Below are positions 57,373 to 64,000 of a stretch of 64,000 nucleotides of DNA, piece after piece. Positions within the stretch are counted from its first letter, which is position 1; the number at the start of each line of letters is the position of its first letter. The position numbers and the translations under genes were made by a program. The stretch is taken from positions 257,948-321,947 of the forward strand of contig NMRA01000392.1 in assembly GCA_002633005.1 (NCBI GenBank), read 5' to 3'. Source of the stretch: Phoronis australis (lineage: Eukaryota; Phoronida; Phoronidae). Under the pieces are notes generated by a model that was not told the origin of the DNA, did not search any database, and saw nothing but the letters and a program-made list of their open reading frames with translations.

Positions 57373-57516
57373 ATGGCAACATTCGACTTAGGATTTAACA
57401 TGGACTTTGATGAGTCTAGCATTGGTGAAAAACAAAGTAGATATGGCACTGGTGTAACTGACAATGATATTAAGGATTTTGTTGTCTCGCAAACGCCGTC
57501 AAAAAACCAAGAGTGA
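57373..57516 (+). CDS. Candidate 48-codon ORF or first exon
   Basis: The ATG opens MATFDLGFNMDFDESSIGEK and ends VVSQTPSKNQE-stop. It is acidic at the N-terminus with an Asp/Glu-rich helix-like middle (VTDNDIKDFV), unlike the random frames around it. The style faintly recalls N-termini of Crypton-derived tyrosine-recombinase-like proteins, where an acidic segment precedes an S-x-x-TK/KN-type stretch, but this is only an impression. It could be a 5'-only remnant of such an element or chance. A 107-codon opposite-strand frame covers the same bases. Confidence 0.25.
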   Translation: MATFDLGFNMDFDESSIGEKQSRYGTGVTDNDIKDFVVSQTPSKNQE

Positions 57517-57699
57517 TGTGATAACATTCAATAAATGATATATAAGAAGCAAAGAAGTGAACATTGAAGACATTGCTAAGAGGATGCTAATTCAATTTAA
57601 TTCAATTAAAAGCATTCACAGGGTTTTTAAACAGAAAAGGATCACGATGGTGAGAAAAAATTTAAAGAAGGGTAACTTTCCAATGAAAGCACTCTGAAG

Positions 57700-58434
57700 A
57701 GCAATACTTGGTGAAATCAAATAAAAATTTAAAGGTGAGACTGGACGACAAAACCAATGTAATAGATAGCCTTCAATGAGATCTATTTATGTGCTGCAAA
57801 AATAATTAAAAAAATATCCCTCACAGTGTCATCTTGCATCCGATTTCGCCCAATAATAAAAGTCGTCGGGCTATTGTGTGAACAAAGAAACAAACAAATG
57901 AAAGCCCTCTGAGGAGCGACTTTTGGCGTAATTAACAGAAAAAACGATGATAAAGATGATGACGAATGTAACGACGATGGTGGCGATGATGAACAATACA
58001 AGTAATAATAACATTCACATGACGAACGTAGAGGCCAGAAATCAGTAAGTATAGGCTACAGTCTTGAGCGACACTTGGCGAAATTAACTGAAAAGACGAC
58101 GGCAGAGATGATGACGAAGATGACAAATATGATGGTAATGATGGTGGCGATGCTGAACAATATCATAACATTACTATGACGAACTTAGATGTCATAAATC
58201 AAAAAAATATAGGCTACAGTCTTGTTCAATAGAAGGTACACCAACAACAGTCCATAAGCCTGGGTCAACAAAGGAACAGCATTTTCAGAAAATCTCGAAT
58301 AATTCAAAAAGTCGATGTTGTATTGAAAAAAGAAAAACATTTTCTGAACAGCCCATTCAAAACTCTATCCAGCTGTGTAGTTTCGTGAAATTCTGTAAAT
58401 TTTTTGATGAAAAATGAAATTCTGCATCTTTTTA
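57700..58434 (-). repeat. Tandem-array repeat, left part
   Basis: Units contain GGCGAAATTAAC-GAAAAGACGAC, then GAT/GAC/GATGATG runs, then AACAATA-AAGTAATAATAACATTC and ATAGGCTACAGTCTTG. The 145-bp subunit repeats at about 57940 and 58085. The block continues after copy B at 60313. Confidence 0.8.
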
Positions 58435-60312
58435 CCGTAATCGTTCGGGTTAACGCCCATGCTCAGTTAACCGCCCATCCCCGACTTTAAGTGGATTTTC
58501 GATTTAACCGCCCATTGCTCGGTTAAGCGCCCCCCTCCGATTTTCGAAGATTTCCAGTTAAGCGCCCATCCCCGACTTTTAAAGAATGAAGATTTAGCGC
58601 CTAGTGCTAAGGAAACGCGCGATTCCCCGACTTTAAGAAAAAGATCGATGATCACAACGAGTGCAACGGCGCCGGGACTCCGAGACGGTGGTTTAGCAAT
58701 CTGAATTACAATACAGGTAACGAGTTATTGTCTTGGGTCATGAACTCACTTCAAAATATAATACTTGAACCTTTTTGTCACTTTATTTTCTTCCCTTGTT
58801 TCCTAAATTTAAGAACGCCGCCGGCGTCAAAACCTCCGCTTTCAGCGACTTTGTCTGCCGCGCTGAGTTTCCGTCTGCAGTGCACTAGATAAAAAATATA
58901 TTCGAAAAAATCAGGCCAGAGAAATGACAATAGTTTGCCAACCCTCCAAATTCTATTAGGTGGGAAGCTCTCGTATTTTGAACAAATCTCACAACTCACG
59001 GAAAGATGTCAAATTCTCAATATTTCGATGAATATAACTGCCGGGTTATAGAGGATGTGGGGCGACCGAAGGGACAGTACAAGTGCCTTACTTGGATTTC
59101 TGAATTCAAACGTTGGCAATAATGTATGTTTGTGTATGATCTTGAAGTAATAAAAAACGGCTAGTCAAATTTTGTTTTTCGCTTATTGCATCTCAGTCAA
59201 ACTGGTTAGCAGATTTAACTAATGTCGCTGGCTGTTCTTTACTATTTCTTGCGTCAGCCCCCACGTCAGCGTGACTGTGTGAATTATCGTTTCCACATCC
59301 CCTTTTTAGCCATCTAGAATAATTTTGTTTATACATTGGCCATTTTCAGCCTGAACAAAAATTCTTACCATTCGAGTCTGAAATATCTACGACGTAGACT
59401 GCTTGACGATGAGGNCATGAAAAATAAATGTTTTTCCACCACGAAGTTTGGTAAGGTGATCGTTTAGAATTATGAATTGAAACATTGCTGTTTTCTGACA
59501 TTTTGTAACATATTTATGCAGTTGCTTGAAATTTTATTCTTGATCGACGGCTGGCTCGACCACCCCCGATCCTTGTCTTACTTCTTTGCATAGCATGTTT
59601 GGCGCAACGGCAAGAGAGCAATGCCGGGCTGTCGAGATAAGACAGCTAGCCGCAGAACCATACGCCGAAAATGTCATTGAGTCACGGAGTGTCGACTATA
59701 ACATCCCCAACACAAAAAAAAAACAGCAGAGTTAATTTTTTCAAACTTTTATTACAACCAATTTTAAAACTGCTGTCTGACTCAGAACTTGACAGCTACA
59801 TATAGTACGAGACTGTAACCATAAATTTGATATCTGACCTCTGCAACACGTGAAACTTGCACGCGCGCACTTAAGCAAGGTCACATCTTGAAACAGTTTT
59901 AATTCTAGTGGAGGCTGCGTGGTGACTGGTCGTCTGCGCACCGCAGGACGGCTATTACTCAGCAATTTTGTAAAATTAATTGTAAATGACTAATCTGAGG
60001 GCAAGAGAACCTTTGTTGGGATCATCCGCTGTTATGACGTTTTCACAGTCATTTGGTGACGTGACGATAAAGCTCTTTGAAAATGGCTACGCGTTCCGAG
60101 TATGATTGCCGTGTCGGGATTTAGATTGCCAGGTAAGATTAACCGCCCAGGGCGGTTGTCTGTTGTAATAAGCGCCCATGTTCGGTTAACCGCCCATCCC
60201 CTACTTTAGGTGGATTTTCGCTTTAACCGCCCACTGCTCGGTTAACCGCCCTCCCCCGATTTTTTGGACTCGCCAATTTAACCGCCCAGGGCGTTAACCC
60301 GAACGATTACGG
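58435..60312 (-). mobile_element. TA-flanked TIR element, copy B (1.88 kb)
   Basis: Inverted relative of copy A with the same ends and subterminal motifs, flanked by TA (58433-58434, 60313-60314). Minus-strand frames 58778-58999 and 59741-59965 match the two conserved frames of copy A. It lacks the 505-bp segment of copy A. It interrupts the tandem array: its flanks GCATCTTTTT and AATTCAAAGTCA rejoin to give the sequence still intact at 61450 and 62985. Confidence 0.88.
59415..59415. other. Single ambiguous base at an indel junction
   Basis: The only isolated N in the window; it sits exactly where copy B lacks the 505 bp of copy A. Confidence 0.95.
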
Positions 60313-63300
60313 TAAATTCAAAGTCACATAACTCGAAAACGGTAAGTCTGACAAAAAAATCGTTTCAGTTCATTTAAAAGCATATACCTCAGAGTATCCA
60401 CGTGCAAAAATTCAGGTCATTTGTTTTTCCCGTTTAAAGTGGCGCTCTGGCACGTCTGAAAATGGGTCAACATGTGCCAGATCCGCCATTTTGGAATCAA
60501 CTTCCGTTTTTTAGGATTGCATAATAGCCTGCAACAGAAAAGTAATACATGGAAAATTTCAAAGCAATTGGTCCTTTAAAGCGCCCTCTACAGTAGAAAA
60601 CATTTTTTGCCTGAAATCGAGGTGTGCATGTGCATTAAAGCTGATATTTCCGCCATTTTTGACCAAAAGTGAATGATTTCTGGCACATTTCGAGGACCTG
60701 TTCAGTTTCATATTAGTGCTGATTTTGAGCCCGATATGTCAAAAATTGTGGCTTCTATGAGCCAATGAATCAGAAATGGGAAACAAAATGGCCGCCATGG
60801 CCGCCATCTTGGATCTGCTCATGACCAAAAACAATAGGCTTTCAGCACTTAGAGAGTTACACGTTGTGTGTAAATTTCGTGTGGATAGGACGAAAATTGC
60901 GACCTTTAGAGTGCGAACAAAAAATGAAAGCGCTCTTGGCGAAATTAACAGATACGACGACGGGTAGAGATGATGATGAAGATGATGGATATGACAATGA
61001 TGGTGGCGATGATGAACAATATAAGTAATGATAACATTCATATGACAAATACAGCTATCAGAAATCAGTAAGAAATAGGCTACAGTCTTGAGCGAGACTT
61101 GGCGAACTGACTAAGATGACGACGGAGATGATGACTAAAATGACAAATATGATGATGGTGGTGGCGATGATGAACAACATCAAAACGTTCATAAGACAAA
61201 CTTAGATGTTATAAATTAATAAGAAATAAGGTACAGTCTTGTTCAAAAGAAACTAAACCAGCATTAATGCAGAAAGAGTGCTCAACAAAGGAACAGCGCC
61301 ATCAGAAAATCTCAAATAATTCGAAAGGTAGACGTCCTAGTGAAAAATGGAAAACATCTTCTGAAAGCCCGTTCAAAATTCTATCGAAATTGATAGTATC
61401 ACACAATTCTGTAAATTTTTCGAAAAAATGAAATTGTGCATTTTTTAAGAAATTCAAACTCAAATAACTCGAAAACTGTAATTCTAAGAAAAAATTGTTA
61501 TACGTCATATATACTTCAATGAATCCACATGCAAAAATTCATGTCATTCTCTCTTCCCGTTTAAAATGGCACTCCAGCACGTCTGAAAATGGGTCAACAT
61601 GCGCCAGATCCGCCATCTTGAAAGCTATTTCCGGTTTTTCAGCTCTGAATAATAGCATGTCATAAGAAACTAATACCTGAAAAATGTCAAGGCAATTGGT
61701 CCTATAATGCGCCCTCTACAGGAAAAAATGTTTTTTCCGAAATCGATTTACTCCTACGCGAGTGCCCATATTTCCGTCATCTTTAACCGGAAATGAACAA
61801 TTTCTGGTATACATGCAGCATACATCTGGTCCAATAATTGTGCAGATTTTCAGCTGTGTTATGTAAAAAAATGTAGCCTCTAGAAGCATTTGAATGTTAA
61901 AATGTAAACAAAATGGCCGCCAAATCCGCCATCCTGGATTCGATTATGACGAAAGACTATAGGCCTCCAGTACTTCTGAAACTACGTGTTATGTTTAAGT
62001 TTCGTGATGATCGGATGAAAATTGCGACCTGTATCCTACAAACAAACAAAAAAACGAGAGCGCTCAGAGGAGCGACACTTGGTGAAATTAATCGAAAAGA
62101 CGACGATGGGGACGACGACGATGATCATGACGATGAAGGTGGCAATTATGAACAACACGATAACATTTATGTGACTAGCGAAGAAATCAGTCAGAAATAG
62201 GCTGCAATCTTGTTCAATAGCCGGTAAAGTGACAACAGTGCGAGAGCGCTCGCACGAGCGACACTAACACTTGGCGAAATTATTCGAAAAGACGATGTTG
62301 GGGAGGACGACGATGACGACGATCATGATGATGAAAGCGGCGATTATGGACAACACGATAACATTCATGTGTCAAGCGAAGAAAGCAGTAAGAAATAGGC
62401 TGCAGTCTTGTTCACTCACCCGGTTTCTCGGACAGCAGACGACAGAGGTTGATAGCAAATGACAGCCACTGGTTTGCATCAAAAGTAGGTAAAAACTTGG
62501 CTTGGCTCATTCAAAAACACTTATAAATCAGTTTCCTGGCATCTGTTTTCAACATGTTCCTCGAACAATGAGCCAAACCTGACATATGCCCTGTATATGA
62601 ATTGTAGGCACTTAGAAAATGCCCGGTGGCCACGACCTGATTGTTCTGTGCTACCTAACAATCTTGAACGACACTAGGCGAAATTAACGACGATGATTGT
62701 GACGATGAAGGTGGCGATTATGAGCAACACTATAACACTCATGTGACTAGAGAAGATGTGAGAAATCTGTAAATAGGCTACAGTCTTGAGCGACACTTGG
62801 CGAACAGCAAAATCAGTCAACAAAGGAATAGTGCTTTCAGAAACTTTCGAATAATTCAAAAAGTAGACGTACTCAGTGACAAATTGAAAATATCTTCTGA
62901 AAGTCGTTCAAAACTCTATCTAAATTGATAGTTTTGCAACAATCCATGAATTTTTCAAAAAAATTGAAATTTTGCGTTTTTTTTTAAATTCAAAGTCAAA
63001 TAACTCGAAAACAGTAAGTCTGAGAAAAACTTTATCCCAGAACTTTTGAAAGAGCATACTTCAAGGAATCCATATGCAAACATTCACGTCATTTGCTCTT
63101 CCTATTAAAAATGCGACTGCAGAACGATTGAGAATGGGTGAAAATGCGCTAGAGCCGCCATCTTGAAAGTAACTTCCGGTTTAACAAAATTTTATAAAAG
63201 CTGATCAAAAGCAACAAACACGTGACCAGTTTGAAAATGATTGGTTTGCCAATGCGCTCTCTACAGGAGAAAACGTTTTTGGCCAGTTATCGAGGTGCGC

Positions 63301-64000
63301 TTGCGCCATTGCCGATATTTCCGCCATCTTTGGCCGGAAGTTAAATATTTACTGCGCAGTTGTAGTACTTGTGTGCTATAATAATCATACCAATTTTCGG
63401 CCCTGCACGGTGAAAAATGCGGCCTCTATGAGCAATGTCTTCATGGTCTTGTTCAGCAGAAGCTGAACCAATATCAGTACAGCAAGAGCTGTCAACAAAG
63501 GAACAGCTATCAGAAAATCTCGAATAATTCAAAAAGTAGACGTCGTAGTGAAAAATGGAAAATATACTCTGAACGCCCGTCCAAAACTCTGATAGTTTTA
63601 CAACATTCCATAAGTGTTTCAAAAAAATTTTGAAAATGGGTGAAAATGCGCCAGACCCGGCATCTTGAAAGTGACTTTCGGTTAAACAAAATTTTATAAA
63701 AGCTAATCAATAGCAACAAATATGTGACCAGTTTGAAAATGATTGGTTCCTCAATGTGCCCTCTACAGGAGAAAACGTTTTCGGCCAGATATTGAGGTGT
63801 GCATGTGCCATTGTCAATATTTCCGCCATCTTTAACTGGAACTCAACGTTTTTCTGCACGGTTGTAGTACATGTGTCCTACAATAAACGTACCAACTTTC
63901 AGCCCTGTATGTAAAAAATGCGGCCTCCATGAGTATTTGAATCTGAAACCGGAAACCAAATGACCACCACGTCTGCCATTTTGAATCCGATGATGACCAA
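60313..64000 (+). repeat. Tandem-array repeat (~1.1-1.5 kb units), right part
   Basis: AACTCGAAAAC starts equivalent units at 60330, 61466 and 63002 (1136 and 1536 bp apart), with a truncated unit from about 63480. Each unit runs: AACTCGAAAAC; AAAATGGGTCAACATG-GCCAGA; GCCATCTTGAAAG; AACTTCCGG; GCGCCCTCTACAG; ATTTCCGCCATCTTT; AAATGGCCGCC-CCATCYTGG; GAT/GAC-rich block; GGCTACAGTCTTG. The longer second unit has extra GAT/GAC blocks (62090, 62280, 62690). Frames such as 61913-62200 are repeat frames. The array runs off the window. Confidence 0.85.
60784..60812. promoter_or_regulatory. YY1-like double box in the tandem array
   Basis: CAAAATGGCCGCC followed by GCCGCCATCTTGG: two opposed matches to the AANATGGCGGC-type YY1 site. 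Equivalent boxes lie at 61909-61934 and in worn form at about 63957. Binding is inferred from the motif only. Confidence 0.4.

Noticed and set aside
61913-62462. Asp/Gly-rich ORFs (63 and 95 codons)
   Set aside because: They are frames of the tandem array; Asp runs come from GAT/GAC repeats and the frame is not kept between units.

Overview
The window looks like repeat-rich, non-coding DNA from an animal nuclear genome. It is AT-rich, has no long open frame, and carries tRNA-derived repeats, Penelope-like and LINE retroelement relics, Tc1-type and TIR DNA transposons and GT/AG-like splice signals. A 460-base N run (49946-50405) and a single N (59415) mark it as a draft scaffold. The repeat mix fits an invertebrate, perhaps an invertebrate deuterostome, but nothing here fixes the species. 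No complete host gene is supported. Two short open stretches with splice-like edges (17184-17336, 25074-25180) and a 48-codon ORF (57373-57516) are only candidate exons.

Layout. 1-2490: an old long-TIR repeat family (called R here), split by a younger 1.39-kb TIR element (1024-2416). 2498-7192: a 4.7-kb element with long imperfect TIRs, holding degenerate ~140-bp modules and a dead Tc1-type transposase. 7.9-8.4 kb: more modules. 9-10.6 kb: two copies of one MITE family in opposite orientation. 10.6-16.6 kb: a dispersed repeat with a conserved splice-donor-like site, an hAT-like element beginning in a hairpin, a TIR element, and a TA-flanked TIR element (15298-16566) carrying the ~140-bp modules. 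16.6-17.1 and 30.2-31.7 kb: two more R copies. 18-30 kb: mostly unrecognised sequence with a module repeat, hAT-like ends and a TTAA-type MITE.

33.1-37 kb: three Penelope-like element (PLE) fragments with an RT core, a GIY-YIG domain, a terminal direct repeat and a minisatellite embedded between the RT linker and the GIY-YIG. 40.4-41.5 kb: five tRNA-like units in a ~270-bp tandem array that changes strand after the second unit. 44.0-44.4 kb: a LINE 3' end with a 45-bp target duplication. 47.4-49.6 kb: module copy, a 94-bp hairpin minisatellite element, a LINE RNase H relic and a palindromic motif field. 51.6-54.05 and 58.4-60.3 kb: two opposite copies of a TA-flanked TIR element with GGGCGGTTAAC-type subterminal motifs; the second sits inside a long tandem array (57.7-64 kb) rich in GAT/GAC codon-like runs and GCCGCCATCTT/ACTTCCGG boxes.

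Nothing here reads as a cooperating gene set. The main biology is layered transposition. Several insertions can be dated relative to each other because paralogous empty sites lie in the same window. The most notable regulatory-looking signal is that two unrelated repeat families carry sequences close to the vertebrate CTCF core consensus, some at roughly 130-160-bp spacing.
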